A stretch of 64,000 nt of DNA from Cupriavidus necator N-1 (GTDB lineage Bacteria > Pseudomonadota > Gammaproteobacteria > Burkholderiales > Burkholderiaceae): contig NC_015723.1 of the NCBI RefSeq assembly GCF_000219215.1, positions 2,542,001 through 2,606,000 of the forward strand. Reading direction: 5' to 3'. A program made the translations under genes and the position numbers. How positions within the stretch are numbered: position 1 is the stretch's first letter; the number at the start of each line of letters is the position of its first letter. Positions 52,136-61,855 of this stretch are shown one piece after another. The notes under the pieces were generated by a model. That model made no database searches, was not told where the DNA came from, and worked only from the letters and a program-made list of their open reading frames with translations.

Positions 52136-52660
52136 TTACGGCTTCAGTTCGACGGTCACTCCGCCGAGTTCGTGTTCGCCCTTGGCGCGGGCGGTCTGTG
52201 CGGCTTGCGGCGGCCACGTGAACGGCACGCGCAGCAGCTCGCGCCCGCCCACTTCACGCGCGGCTTCCACCACCAGCTGGTAGTTGCCCGCGGGCAGCTT
52301 GCCCAGCGGCGCCTTGCCGTCGCTGAAGCTCACGCTGTGCTCGCCCGGCGCGCGCGTGGCGCCGGAGACGCCGTCGGCCGGCATGTGCAGGTCGCGGCCG
52401 GCCTTGCGCCACCACTGGCGCATGTCCTTGAGCCACTTGGTGCCTTCGCCGTCCTTGAGCTTGCCGTCGTACCAGACCGCCAGGGTCTGCACCGGGCTCT
52501 GGTCGGCGCGCTCGACCCACATCGCCACGTAGGGGCGGTGGTACTCGGCCACGGTCAGGCGCGGGATGTCGACCTTGACGCTGAGATCCGCGGCCAGCGC
52601 GGGGCCGGCCAGGGGAACCGCGGCCATGCCGGTCAGGGTGACGGAGAGCAGTCGGCGCAT
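52136..52660 (-). CDS. DUF2271 periplasmic protein with flavinylation motif
   Basis: 174-aa exported protein. The signal peptide is MRRLLSVTLTGMAAVPLAGPALA; the DUF2271 blocks include YVAMWVERADQSPVQTLAVWYDG and GTKWLKDMRQWWRKAG. The sequence DGVSGATRAPG (about residues 97-107) contains S-G-A-T, the pattern flavinylated by ApbE enzymes. With apbE two genes downstream, it is probably a covalent FMN carrier in the periplasm. Confidence 0.87.
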   Translation of the reverse strand: MRRLLSVTLTGMAAVPLAGPALAADLSVKVDIPRLTVAEYHRPYVAMWVERADQSPVQTLAVWYDGKLKDGEGTKWLKDMRQWWRKAGRDLHMPADGVSGATRAPGEHSVSFSDGKAPLGKLPAGNYQLVVEAAREVGGRELLRVPFTWPPQAAQTARAKGEHELGGVTVELKP

Positions 52661-52715
52661 ATCGGAGAAACCTCGTCAGTGAGATGCAGGAAGGAAAACG
52701 GTTGGAACGGTTGAT

Positions 52716-53372
52716 TCAATGGATAAGCAGGATCGCCAGCAGCACCGGCACCACCAGCCCCAGCCCCACCAGCGGCCAGGTCCCCACGCGCCCGGCCGCA
52801 TGCAGCTTGAGCAGGAACAGGCCGGTTACGCTGAAGACCAGGCACGCCAGCGCGAACACATCCAGGAACAGGCTCCACGCAGCGCCGGTGTTGCGGCCCT
52901 TGTGCAGGTCGTTCAGGTAAGAGATGGCGCCGCGCGTGGTTTTCTCGTACTGGGCTTCGCCGCTGTCGAGTTCCAGGCTGACCCAGGCGTCGCCGCCCGG
53001 GCGCGGCAGCGCCACGTAGATCTCGTCGGCGGACCATTCGGCCTCGCGCCCGCTGGCGTCGATGTCCAGCGCCTGCGCCAGCCAGTCGGCCAGCACCGCC
53101 GGCACCGGCGCCTTCTTTTCACGCGCCTGGGCATCGCCCGCCGGCGCTTCGGCTCGCACCTGGTCGAGCACGCGCGTGGGCATGGTGGCGTGGCGGGTCT
53201 CGACCGCGGGCCTGGCCTCGATCTGTGCGGCGTGGTTGAGCGTGAAGCCGGTGATGGCAAACAGCAGCATCCCGATCAGGCAGATCGCGGAACTGATCCA
53301 GTGCCACTGGTGGAGATGCTTGAGCCAGAAGGCACGGCGCTGCTGGCCGGAGGCCGGCTGGGTTTCGGTCAT
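52716..53372 (-). CDS. PepSY-associated membrane protein, first gene of the flavin/iron operon
   Basis: 218-aa PepSY-TM-like protein: a helix (WISSAICLIGMLLFAITGFTLNHAAQIEA), a periplasmic domain of about 110 aa, then two C-terminal helices. His residues in LKHLHQWHW and LNHAAQI could hold haem or contact the flavin carrier. Such proteins move electrons across the inner membrane for reductive iron release. The ATG at 53372 is taken; a Fur-like site lies about 140 bp upstream. Confidence 0.82.
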   Translation of the reverse strand: MTETQPASGQQRRAFWLKHLHQWHWISSAICLIGMLLFAITGFTLNHAAQIEARPAVETRHATMPTRVLDQVRAEAPAGDAQAREKKAPVPAVLADWLAQALDIDASGREAEWSADEIYVALPRPGGDAWVSLELDSGEAQYEKTTRGAISYLNDLHKGRNTGAAWSLFLDVFALACLVFSVTGLFLLKLHAAGRVGTWPLVGLGLVVPVLLAILLIH

Positions 53373-53834
53373 TGCGGTTGGTCGGCGGGCGCAGCCCAGT
53401 GGCGGCCCGGTCTTGCCCTGTGTACGGATAGCTGGAGCGCCCCTTGTGCGCATCACATAGCGCTCAGGTGTGCCATTGTCTGCACAATGACTGTGCGGAA
53501 GAGAGAAGGATAATCGTTCGCATTTGAAATCGCAAACGATCCGGGGAGGGCGCTGGGTTACAGCGCATTACAACGTAAAGCAGCGGGACGGGATCACTTG
53601 TCGTCGGCGATCTGAATCGCTGGAAGAGATGTACAAAGTACAAGCATGTCGGCACGATGCAACCAATTAACCATATCACCCGAAGGGGTGAATTTACCCC
53701 AATCAAGTTAGCTGCCTCCCCCGCCGTTAAGGCGATGACCCGCACGCATGCGACAGGCGCCACCGATGCATGGTGCCGCCGGCGTGCCGCCGATGAGAAA
53801 CGCGCCGAGCGCGGAAAATGGAGGAGTGGAAGCA
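53373..53834. other. Divergent promoter region, 462 bp
   Basis: No gene is seen. It separates the PepSY operon from the chemoreceptor gene. The middle (53500-53720) is clearly less GC-rich than the surroundings. It contains the Fur-like site listed separately. Confidence 0.5.
53509..53526. promoter_or_regulatory. Fur-like site upstream of the PepSY-ApbE operon
   Basis: GATAATCGTTCGCATTTG matches betaproteobacterial Fur boxes in its GATAAT and GCATTTG ends; the symmetry is imperfect, unlike the box at 30743. TCGCAAACGAT follows at 53530. Iron control would fit the operon's content. Confidence 0.5.
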
Positions 53835-55391
53835 ATGCTGCACAACCTGAGCCTGAAGAAGAAGCTGTTATTGCCGCTGGTGCTGAGCTGGGTCTGCCTG
53901 CTCGGCATCACGCTGTGGAACGCCTGGCAGATCCGCACGTTACGCATGGAAGAGCGGCGCCTGGACCTGGCCCACGTCACCGACACCGCGTTCTCGGTGG
54001 TGGCCGAGTACGAGGCGCTGGCCAAGGCCGGCAAGCTGACGCAGGACGAGGCCAGGAATCAGGCCATCGAGCGCGTGCGCGCGATGCGCTTCGGCAGCGA
54101 TGGCTATTTCACGCTGATGCGCTCGGACACCGTGGTGCTGATGCACCCGTTCAAGCCGGAGATGAACGGCAAGGCCATGGAAGGCACCAAGGACCCCAAC
54201 GGCGTCTACCTCTTCCGCGAAATCGCCGAAATCGGCAAAGGGCCTGGCAAGGGCTTTATCGAATACCTGTGGCCCAAGCCCGGCGCCGAGGCGCCGCAGC
54301 CCAAGCTGAGCTACGTGGCCAACTTCCGCCCGTGGGACTGGAACTTCATCGCGGGCCTGTACCTGGACGACATCGAGGCGGCGTTCCGCGCCGAGCTGAT
54401 GAAGGCGTTTGGCATCCTGCTGGGAGTTGGCTTGCTGATGTCGCTGGTGATGGTGCGCGTGGCGGCCAGCCTGCAGCGCCAGTTGGGCGGCGAGCCCGCC
54501 ATCACGGCGCACATCGCCGGCCGCATTGCCGAAGGCGACCTCGGCAGCCAGGTCGAGGTGCGCCCCGGCGACGAGCACAGCGTCCTCTATGCGATGCAGC
54601 GCATGCAGGCGCGCCTGACCGGCGCGATCGGCAGCATCCGCGGCTCGGCCGATTCGATCGCGGGCGCGGCCAAGCAGATCGCCGCGGGCAACGCCGACCT
54701 GTCGCGCCGCAGCGAAGAACAGGCCGCGTCGCTGCAGGAAACCGCCGCCAGCATGGAGCAGCTCACCAGCACCGTGCGCCAGAGCGCCGAGAACGCGCGC
54801 CAGGCCAGCCACCTGGCCGAAGGCGCGTCGGACATTGCGGTGCGCGGCGGCACCATCGTCAGCCAGGTGGTGGACACCATGGGCGAGATCAAGAACGCCT
54901 CGGGCAAGGTGGTTGACATCATCGGCGTGATCGAGGGCATTGCCTTCCAGACCAACATCCTCGCGCTCAATGCGGCCGTGGAAGCGGCGCGTGCCGGCGA
55001 CCAGGGCCGCGGCTTCGCGGTGGTGGCCGGCGAGGTGCGCACGCTGGCGCAGCGCAGCGCCACCGCCGCCAAGGAGATCAAGGCGCTGATCGGCAACTCA
55101 GCGCAGCGCGTCGACGACGGCGCGGTGCTCGTGGAAAGCGCGGGCAAGGCGATGGACGAGATCGTCGGCGCGGTCAAGCGCGTGACCGACCTGATGGCCG
55201 AGATGCGCGCGGCCACCGAGGAGCAGACCGGCGGCATCGAGCAGGTCAACCAGGCGGTGTCGCAGATGGACCAGATGGCGCAGCAGAACGCCGCGCTGGT
55301 GGAAGAAGCCGCGGCCGCCGCGGCCTCGCTGGAAGACCAGGCGGATGCGCTGCATCACGCGGTCGGCCAGTTCCGGCTGGCGCAGGCCTGA
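53835..55391 (+). CDS. Methyl-accepting chemotaxis protein with single Cache domain
   Basis: 518-aa chemoreceptor. TM1 ([21 protein letters not shown]), a periplasmic single-Cache domain (about 35-185, with [20 protein letters not shown] and [13 protein letters not shown]), TM2 ([19 protein letters not shown]), a HAMP region and a signalling domain with the hairpin tip [51 protein letters not shown] and [13 protein letters not shown] are methylation helices. GGAGTGGAAG precedes the ATG. Cache domains of this kind often bind small carboxylates. Confidence 0.93.
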   Translation: MLHNLSLKKKLLLPLVLSWVCLLGITLWNAWQIRTLRMEERRLDLAHVTDTAFSVVAEYEALAKAGKLTQDEARNQAIERVRAMRFGSDGYFTLMRSDTVVLMHPFKPEMNGKAMEGTKDPNGVYLFREIAEIGKGPGKGFIEYLWPKPGAEAPQPKLSYVANFRPWDWNFIAGLYLDDIEAAFRAELMKAFGILLGVGLLMSLVMVRVAASLQRQLGGEPAITAHIAGRIAEGDLGSQVEVRPGDEHSVLYAMQRMQARLTGAIGSIRGSADSIAGAAKQIAAGNADLSRRSEEQAASLQETAASMEQLTSTVRQSAENARQASHLAEGASDIAVRGGTIVSQVVDTMGEIKNASGKVVDIIGVIEGIAFQTNILALNAAVEAARAGDQGRGFAVVAGEVRTLAQRSATAAKEIKALIGNSAQRVDDGAVLVESAGKAMDEIVGAVKRVTDLMAEMRAATEEQTGGIEQVNQAVSQMDQMAQQNAALVEEAAAAAASLEDQADALHHAVGQFRLAQA

Positions 55392-55513
55392 CAGCAGCGC
55401 CGCCGCTTGTCACTTGAGCGTCATACGCACCCGAGTGCTGCGTGTATCATGAAGCGCAGCCGGCCGCCCCATGCGGCCGGCATGGACTCAGACCACTACC
55501 GGGAGAGCGCATC

Positions 55514-55765
55514 ATGATGGCATTCATCGGCACCGTGTTCGTTGGCCTTATCGTCGGCCTGATCGCCAGGGCGGTCAAACCCGGCGACGACAAGATGGGC
55601 TGGATCATGACCATCGTCCTGGGCGTGCTGGGCTCACTGGCTGCCGGCTACGTCGGCCGCGCCCTGGGCTGGTACCAGCCGGGCCAGCCGGCCGGCTGGA
55701 TCGCGTCAGTGATTGGCGCGATCGTGCTGCTGGTGATCTACGGCATGGTCCGGCGCAAGGGCTGA
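55514..55765 (+). CDS. GlsB/YeaQ/YmgE-family small membrane protein
   Basis: 83-aa protein with three or four helices and the family's FVGLIVGLIARAVKPGDDKMGWIMTIVLGVLGSLAAGYVGRALG. These stress-linked inner-membrane proteins have no assigned reaction (the old name is transglycosylase-associated protein). GGGAGAG precedes the first of two adjacent ATG codons. Its last 28 bp overlap the 3' end of the convergent large gene. Confidence 0.9.
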   Translation: MMAFIGTVFVGLIVGLIARAVKPGDDKMGWIMTIVLGVLGSLAAGYVGRALGWYQPGQPAGWIASVIGAIVLLVIYGMVRRKG

Positions 55766-58700
55766 CTGGCGCGGCGCACGCCAGCGGCGTCCTGCGCATC
55801 GGCCAGCGCCGGCGTGTCCGGTGCGCGCACCGGGCTGGCAGGATTGGCCGGCGCGGGCGACACCCTGGGCACAACCTGTGCTTGGGCCAGCGGCGCGCCG
55901 GGCACCGCCTCGGTCAGTGTCGGCGTGCGCGGGGCGCGCAGCCCTGGGGACGTATCGCGGCAACGCAGCAGTGCGCGGTCGCCGCCTGGCGCCATCGCCG
56001 AGATCTGCGGCGCGATGGCGCGCAGCACCCTGACCGCCAGCGCGCTTGTATAGCTGTAGCGCGCCGCGTAGGGTTCCCTGGCATTGACCACCACGGTGCC
56101 GAAGAAGCGGTCGCCGAGCGTAAACACGAAGGTCGCCGAGCGGTTGACCGAGCGCGATGAAATCAGCCGCCCGCCCGGCCCGTAGACCTGGAACCGCTGA
56201 TCGCCGGTGCCGGTCTTGCCCGCCACCGTCAGCGTGGTGCCATCGCGGCCCGGCATGGTGAAGGCACCCCGGATCGACCTGGCGGTGCCGCCTTCCACCA
56301 CATCGATCATCGAGCGCCGCACCACCGCGGTCACTTCTTCCGGCAGCAGGCGCTTGCCCGGCGCCGGCTGCAGCACGTAGCGCGTGGCATAGGGCGTGCC
56401 ATCGGCAAAGGCGAGGCTGTACACCGCGGCGTTCTGCGTGGCCATCCCGCCTGACATCAGGATGCCCGCCAGTTCCGCCAGCGCGGCGGGGCGGTCGCCC
56501 GAGGCGCCGATGGCGCTGGCATAGGACGGCGTCAGCGAATCGAACGGATAGCCCAGCCGCTGCCAGCGCCGGGCAATGTGCGCGAAGGCGTCCTGCTCCA
56601 GCAGCGTGCGGATGCGGTTGTCCTGGCCCGCCTTGCTGTGCGTCTTGAACAGCCACTTGTACACTTCCTGGCGCTCGGCGGTGCTGGCGCGCAGGATCTC
56701 CGACAGCGTGGCGTTGGGGTGCTGGTCCAGGTACTCCACCATCCACAGCTCCAGCGGGTGCACCCGCGACAGGTAGCCACGGTCGTTCAGGTTGAACTTG
56801 TCCTTGCCGTACTTGCGGTACAGCGCCGGCAGGTCTTCCTTGGCCAGCTGCTTGTCGCCCAGGCGCGCGCGCATGATGCGCACATAGCTTTCCTCATCCA
56901 GGGTCGGCCGCGCACTCAGCAACGTCACCGACATGCGCACCGCATTCAGGTGCGGTATGGTCATACGCACGCGGCCCAGCAGCGTGTCCAGGCGCTGCGC
57001 CGAATCCTTGCCGCGGTAGCGCTGGTAGAAACCGGTCATGTAGGCGCTGCCTTCCTGGTCGGCGAAGCGTTCCAGGTACTCGCGCCGGCCGGGCGCGTTG
57101 CGGTCCTCGAACAGGTCGCCCATGTCAGGCTTGGCATGGAACATCTCATAGCGCACGATGTCGCGCATCATGCGGATGAACACCAGGTTGACCGAGTGCT
57201 GGAAGCCCATGCGCACGGTCATGATGCGCTCACCCTCCCAGCGCTCGAAATTGGTGAAGCTCTGCAGGCCGCCGCCGGTGTAGAAGCCTTCGCCGGCACT
57301 GCCGGAGTACTTGCGCTCCATCGCCGCCTCCAGCATCGGCATCAGCTCGCGCTCGTCCGGCTTGCGCGCCTTCATCAGGTAGTCCACCGCCCAGCGGCTA
57401 AGCGCATCCTGGCGCGCCAGACGCACGGCGGCCAGCTGGTCGCGACTCATGCCGGCGTAGCGCGCGTTCAGTTCGCTGATGATCTCCAGGTAGGTCACCA
57501 GCGTGCGCAGCTTGGCCGTGGAGCCCAGGTTCAGGCGCGCGCCGCTGTTGATATCGAAGGGCTGGTCGATATTATCGGCCTGCACGCGCACCACGCTGGC
57601 GTTGCCCACGCGCTCGTACAACGTGAAGCTGGTCATCAGCTTCGACGGGTCGTCGTTGTCGCGCAGCAGGTTGTGGCCGTACAGGCCCATGGCACGCGCA
57701 TCAGCCTTGTTGTTCACGCGCTGCAGCGTCTCGGTGATGATGCGCTGCGCTTCGCGGTTGATGGTGCTGTCCACGGTCAGGTCGAGCCGGTCCATGTCGT
57801 AGCGGCCCTCCACCCCGGTCAGCCGGGTGATATCGGAGCGCACGCGGTTGACGGCCTTGCGCGTGACAAACGGCTCCTGCGGCGGGCGCTGCGGCGGCGT
57901 GGCCTTGTCCAGCGGCTGCGCCAGCGCCGCGTCGCGCAGCTCGGGCGTGATGATGTTGTTGGCCGCCAGCAGGCGCAGGTAGCTGCCAGTCAGCGCATCC
58001 AGGTTGGTATCGTCGCGGCGCAGGTGGTAGGACGGGCGGCGCTGCGAGATGATCAGCGACAGCGCGCGCTTGAAGGCCTGCGCCTGGCGCGGTTCAGGGG
58101 CGCGCACGTCCATGTCCTTGAGCAGCCGGTTGACCTCGCCGAAATCCTCGCCGTACCAGACCCACAGCGCATCGCCGATGCCGTTGATCTCGCCAAAGCC
58201 CTCGCGCGCCGACAGCGGCACGGTGTTCAGGTAGTCCACCACGATGCGCTCGCGTGCACGCTGGGTGTCGGGCCCGTCCAGGTAGGCGCGCAGCGACGCC
58301 GACGCCATCTGGCGGAATTTCTCCTGGATCGACGCGGTGCGGCCTTCGGGCGAGTGCCGGTATTTCTCGATCTGCGTGGCCAGCGTGCTGCCGCCGGGCG
58401 CGTCATGCGACTTGTCGGCCAGCCGGATCACCTGGTCAAGCACCGCGCGCGACAGCCGGCGCCAGTCCAGCGCCGGGTTCATATTGGGGTATTCCGGATT
58501 CAGCAGGCCCTGATTCTCGACATACAGCAAGGCGCTTATCAGCAGCGGCGGCACCGCGCCGAAGTCCGGGTACTGGCGCTGCGGATAACGCTCGAACGCC
58601 AGCGTCAGCCCGTTGCAGTCGCGCAGCAGCAGGCCCGCCTGGTTCTTCTCGCGGTAGGGCGTGAACAGGCCTTCGTCGATCAGCCGCACCATGTCGGGCG

Positions 58701-58989
58701 ACATGCGCGCCTGCTCGGCGGGCACGTAGCCGCGCTGCTCCAGCCGCTGCGCGAACAGCGGCATGCGGCCGTAGCCCATGCGGGCGTCGTAGGGGCCGGA
58801 ATGCGGGAAACGGATGCTGTCGCTGGCACCCGGCTGGATCTCGAATGTCAGCCGCTGCCCCAGGCTGCCAATCAGCCGCGCCTGCAAGTGCGAGTTGCGC
58901 ACTTCGCTTGCGACAAAGCTGTACACGACATAGGCGCCCCCACCAAGGGCGACCGCCAAGCCAGCGAAGATCCAGCCACGACGCGACAC
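55738..58989 (-). CDS. Giant class A penicillin-binding protein-like protein
   Basis: 1083-aa protein: N-terminal membrane anchor (GWIFAGLAVALGGGAYVVYSF), a GT51 transglycosylase domain (about 120-330) and a transpeptidase domain (about 430-990), then a Pro/Ala-rich tail. Transpeptidase motifs are present: SxxK in LGSTAKLRT, SxN in FQHSVNLVF and KTG in VAGKTGTGD. The glycosyltransferase motif is PGGSTLATQIEK instead of GGSTITQQ, and VENQGLLNPE stands where ED..FF..HxG is usual. An insert of about 200 aa separates SxN from KTG. The start is probably GTG 58989, after AGGGA; a TTG at 59025 is in frame. It would build or repair peptidoglycan, possibly in a special role. Confidence 0.82.
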   Translation of the reverse strand: MSRRGWIFAGLAVALGGGAYVVYSFVASEVRNSHLQARLIGSLGQRLTFEIQPGASDSIRFPHSGPYDARMGYGRMPLFAQRLEQRGYVPAEQARMSPDMVRLIDEGLFTPYREKNQAGLLLRDCNGLTLAFERYPQRQYPDFGAVPPLLISALLYVENQGLLNPEYPNMNPALDWRRLSRAVLDQVIRLADKSHDAPGGSTLATQIEKYRHSPEGRTASIQEKFRQMASASLRAYLDGPDTQRARERIVVDYLNTVPLSAREGFGEINGIGDALWVWYGEDFGEVNRLLKDMDVRAPEPRQAQAFKRALSLIISQRRPSYHLRRDDTNLDALTGSYLRLLAANNIITPELRDAALAQPLDKATPPQRPPQEPFVTRKAVNRVRSDITRLTGVEGRYDMDRLDLTVDSTINREAQRIITETLQRVNNKADARAMGLYGHNLLRDNDDPSKLMTSFTLYERVGNASVVRVQADNIDQPFDINSGARLNLGSTAKLRTLVTYLEIISELNARYAGMSRDQLAAVRLARQDALSRWAVDYLMKARKPDERELMPMLEAAMERKYSGSAGEGFYTGGGLQSFTNFERWEGERIMTVRMGFQHSVNLVFIRMMRDIVRYEMFHAKPDMGDLFEDRNAPGRREYLERFADQEGSAYMTGFYQRYRGKDSAQRLDTLLGRVRMTIPHLNAVRMSVTLLSARPTLDEESYVRIMRARLGDKQLAKEDLPALYRKYGKDKFNLNDRGYLSRVHPLELWMVEYLDQHPNATLSEILRASTAERQEVYKWLFKTHSKAGQDNRIRTLLEQDAFAHIARRWQRLGYPFDSLTPSYASAIGASGDRPAALAELAGILMSGGMATQNAAVYSLAFADGTPYATRYVLQPAPGKRLLPEEVTAVVRRSMIDVVEGGTARSIRGAFTMPGRDGTTLTVAGKTGTGDQRFQVYGPGGRLISSRSVNRSATFVFTLGDRFFGTVVVNAREPYAARYSYTSALAVRVLRAIAPQISAMAPGGDRALLRCRDTSPGLRAPRTPTLTEAVPGAPLAQAQVVPRVSPAPANPASPVRAPDTPALADAQDAAGVRRASQPLRRTMP

Positions 58990-59213
58990 GTTTGGGCTTC
59001 CCTGTTGGGCCGATGCAGCGCGCAAGGGCTGTCATGCACCGGCTCGAAGCGCAATGTTCTCGCGGCGCGCGCACGCCGCGCGCCGCCTGTCTTGATATTA
59101 GTAGGAGTAAAGGCAGCCTGCAGCAAGCGCGCGCACGCGCATCGTGCCGTTGCATACAGGCATCACTCCAGGCAGCGCCTGCGCCACATTGCGCCCCCTG
59201 TCCGAAACGGTCA

Positions 59214-60248
59214 TCAGGCTGCCTGCGCGCGTGCCACGGGTCGTCCCCCGAACGGGTAGCCCGGGTCGTTGTAGCCGTGCGTCGAGGCATGGCCCGGCGA
59301 CACCAGCGCGTCGACCATCGATTCTTCCGCGGGCGTGATGACGGCACCGGGCGCGCCCAGATAGTCCTCAAACTGCGCCAGCGTGCGCGGACCGGCAATG
59401 ACCGACGAGATGATCGGGTTGGCCAGCACCCACGCCGTGGCGAATTGGCCCGGCGTCAGCCCGCGCCCTTCGGCATGAGCCTTGAGCTGCTGTGCAATCA
59501 CCAGCGATTCTTCGCGGAACTCGGTTTCCATCATGCGGCGGTCGGCACGGCCGGCGCGCGTCCCCTCGCCCGGTGCCTGCCCGGGCGCGTACTTGCCGGT
59601 CAGCACGCCGCGCGCCACCGGGCTGTAGGGCACCACGCCCAGCCCGTAGTGCTCGCATGCCGGCAGGATCTCCACCTCCGGCATCCGGTTCAGCAGGTTG
59701 TAGTAGGGCTGGCACGCCACCGGGCGCGGCACGCCCAGCTCGCCGCACAGGCGTGCGATTTCCGCGATACGCCAGCCGCGGAAGTTCGACACCGCCCAGT
59801 AGCGGATCTTGCCGCTGCGCACCAGGTCGCCCATTGCCCGCACCGCCTCTTCCAGGTTCGTGCCGGGATAGTCGCGGTGCAGGTAGAGAATGTCGATGTA
59901 GTCCGTCGCCAGCCGGTGCAGGCTGTCCTCCACCGCGCGCAGGATCCAGACCCGCGAATAGTGCCCGTGGTTGGGCGCCGCCTGCATCGCGTTGCCCAGC
60001 TTGGTGGCAAGCACCCAGTCGTGGCGGTTGGCAGTCAGCAGGCGCCCGACCATCTGCTCCGACGCGCCCTTGGTGTATACGTCGGCGGTGTCGATGAAGT
60101 TCACGCCGTGGTCGCGCGCGCTGGCGACGATGCGGGCGGCTTCGGCCTCATCGGTCTGGTCGCCGAACATCATGGTGCCCAGGCAAAGTGCCGAAACACG
60201 CAGGTTGCTGGCGCCGAGGCGGCGGTAGGGCATGGTTGTGGCAGGCAT
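59214..60248 (-). CDS. Aldo/keto reductase
   Basis: 344-aa NADPH-dependent oxidoreductase of the AKR fold. Catalytic set: Asp and Tyr in FIDTADVYTKGASEQMVGRLL, Lys in VLATKLGN and His in YLHRDYPGTN. The C-terminal ISSVIAGPRTLAQFEDYLGA binds cofactor. GGAG precedes the ATG at 60248. It stands alone on the minus strand, divergent from the halogenase-like gene. Confidence 0.9.
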   Translation of the reverse strand: MPATTMPYRRLGASNLRVSALCLGTMMFGDQTDEAEAARIVASARDHGVNFIDTADVYTKGASEQMVGRLLTANRHDWVLATKLGNAMQAAPNHGHYSRVWILRAVEDSLHRLATDYIDILYLHRDYPGTNLEEAVRAMGDLVRSGKIRYWAVSNFRGWRIAEIARLCGELGVPRPVACQPYYNLLNRMPEVEILPACEHYGLGVVPYSPVARGVLTGKYAPGQAPGEGTRAGRADRRMMETEFREESLVIAQQLKAHAEGRGLTPGQFATAWVLANPIISSVIAGPRTLAQFEDYLGAPGAVITPAEESMVDALVSPGHASTHGYNDPGYPFGGRPVARAQAA

Positions 60249-60549
60249 GGTGGCTCCTTCGGATGGGGTGGGATGGCGTCGGGATGGTAGAAGCAAAGGG
60301 CACAGGCGGAAATGGCAGGCTGTGACCACAGTTCCACATTTTGCCGCGAGTTGGCGTAGCTTGCTGGCCCCCTGAAGCTTTCTGTGCGGCCCATCGATAA
60401 TCCAGCCCGGGAGAATTGGTTTCAATATGTTGCAGGCCGGCCAACGGGAGCCAATTTGCAGTCATATTCTTGCGTTTGCCGCGTGAGGATGACGCTTTTC
60501 CCGACCCTCGCCGCCTTCCCCATGCAATAGAAGAGAAGAATCGAACCTT
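60249..60549. other. Divergent promoter region, 301 bp
   Basis: No gene is seen. It separates the aldo/keto reductase from the halogenase-like gene. Near the right end, AGAGAAGA supplies the ribosome site of the latter. No convincing operator was found. Confidence 0.4.
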
Positions 60550-61779
60550 ATGAAAACGGAAACCACGGATGTCGTCATCATCGGCGCAGGGCCCGCGGGC
60601 TCGGTCGCGGCCGGCTTGCTGCGCAAGCATGGGATTCCGGTGCTGGTGATCGAGAAGGAGACGTTCCCGCGCTTTTCCATCGGCGAAAGCCTGCTGCCGC
60701 AGAGCATGGCCTACATCGAAGAGGCAGGCATGCTGCGCGCGGTGGTGGAAGCGGGCTTCCAGTACAAGAACGGCGCCGCCTTCTCGCGCGGCGACCAGCA
60801 GACCGCCTTCGACTTCCGCGAGAAATTCTCGCCCGGCTGGGGCACCACCTACCAGGTGCAGCGCGCACGCTTTGACGACGTGCTGATCCGCGAAGCGGCG
60901 CGCCAGGGTGCCGAGGTGCGCTTCTCGCACCTGGTCGAGGACGTCGACGTCAGCGGCACGCAGCCGGAGGTGACCGTGCGTGCGCCGGACGGCAGCCGGT
61001 ACCTGGTGCGCGCAAAGTTCCTGCTTGATGCCTCCGGCTTTGGCCGCATCCTGCCGCGCCTGCTGCAGCTGGAATCGCCGTCGGGCTTCCCGGTGCGCAG
61101 CGCGCTCTTCACCCACGTGGAAGACCGCATCGCGCCGGGCGCCTTCGACCGCAACAAGATCCTGATCAGCGTGCATCCCCAACACCCGGACGTCTGGTAC
61201 TGGACCATCCCGTTCTCGGACGGCCGCTGCTCGCAGGGCGTGGTTGCCGAAAAAGCATTCCTGGACCGCTACACCGGAACCGAGACCGAACGGCTGCGGG
61301 CGCTGGTGGCCGAGGAGCCCGGCCTGGCGAAGCTGCTCGGCAACGCGCAGTGGGACACCCCGGCGCGCCAGATCGCCGGCTACTCGGCCAATGTGAAGTC
61401 GTTGTGGGGCAACGGCTATGCGCTGCTCGGCAATGCCGGGGAGTTCCTGGACCCGGTGTTCTCGTCCGGCGTGACCATCGCCTTCAAGTCGGCCAGCCTG
61501 GCGGCGCAATGCCTGGTGCGCCAGCTTGCCGGCGACACCGTGGACTGGGACAAGGACTTCGCCCAGCCGCTCAAGGCCGGCGTGGACTGCTTCCGCGTGT
61601 TTGTCGAAGCCTGGTACGAAGGCCGCTTCCAGCAGCTGATCTTCCATCCCAATGCCAACTCCGAGATCCGCGACATGATCTCGTCGATCCTGGCCGGCTA
61701 CGCGTGGGACCGCAGCAACCCCTTCGTGGCCGAGCCGCGCCGCCGGCTGGCGGTGCTGGAAGAATTCTGCCGCGTATGA
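60550..61779 (+). CDS. Flavin-dependent halogenase-like oxidoreductase
   Basis: 409-aa FAD protein. GAGPAGSVAAG (12-22) binds FAD and FSIGESLLP follows. The halogenase signature WxWxIP is exact at 216-221 (WYWTIP), and Lys73 in GFQYKNGAAF sits where halogenases keep the Lys that holds hypohalous acid. GNAGEFLDPVFSSGV is the second flavin motif. It may chlorinate or brominate a carrier-bound substrate, or be one of the many halogenase-like proteins that act as monooxygenases. It heads a run with a FabG-type reductase (76 bp on) and an antiporter, recalling pieces of aryl-polyene/xanthomonadin clusters, but no ketosynthase or acyl carrier gene is in the window. Confidence 0.82.
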   Translation: MKTETTDVVIIGAGPAGSVAAGLLRKHGIPVLVIEKETFPRFSIGESLLPQSMAYIEEAGMLRAVVEAGFQYKNGAAFSRGDQQTAFDFREKFSPGWGTTYQVQRARFDDVLIREAARQGAEVRFSHLVEDVDVSGTQPEVTVRAPDGSRYLVRAKFLLDASGFGRILPRLLQLESPSGFPVRSALFTHVEDRIAPGAFDRNKILISVHPQHPDVWYWTIPFSDGRCSQGVVAEKAFLDRYTGTETERLRALVAEEPGLAKLLGNAQWDTPARQIAGYSANVKSLWGNGYALLGNAGEFLDPVFSSGVTIAFKSASLAAQCLVRQLAGDTVDWDKDFAQPLKAGVDCFRVFVEAWYEGRFQQLIFHPNANSEIRDMISSILAGYAWDRSNPFVAEPRRRLAVLEEFCRV

Positions 61780-61855
61780 TGCGCCGCATCCGCATGCGTT
61801 CCGCATTCGCGCCCGCGCCCGCGCCCGCAGAGGACTTTTTTCAAGGACACCAGGT

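Noticed and set aside
56578..59259. Long plus-strand frame opposite the PBP-like gene
   Set aside because: Composition is the usual His/Gln/Arg/Val shadow of a GC-rich gene; the opposite strand has transpeptidase motifs.
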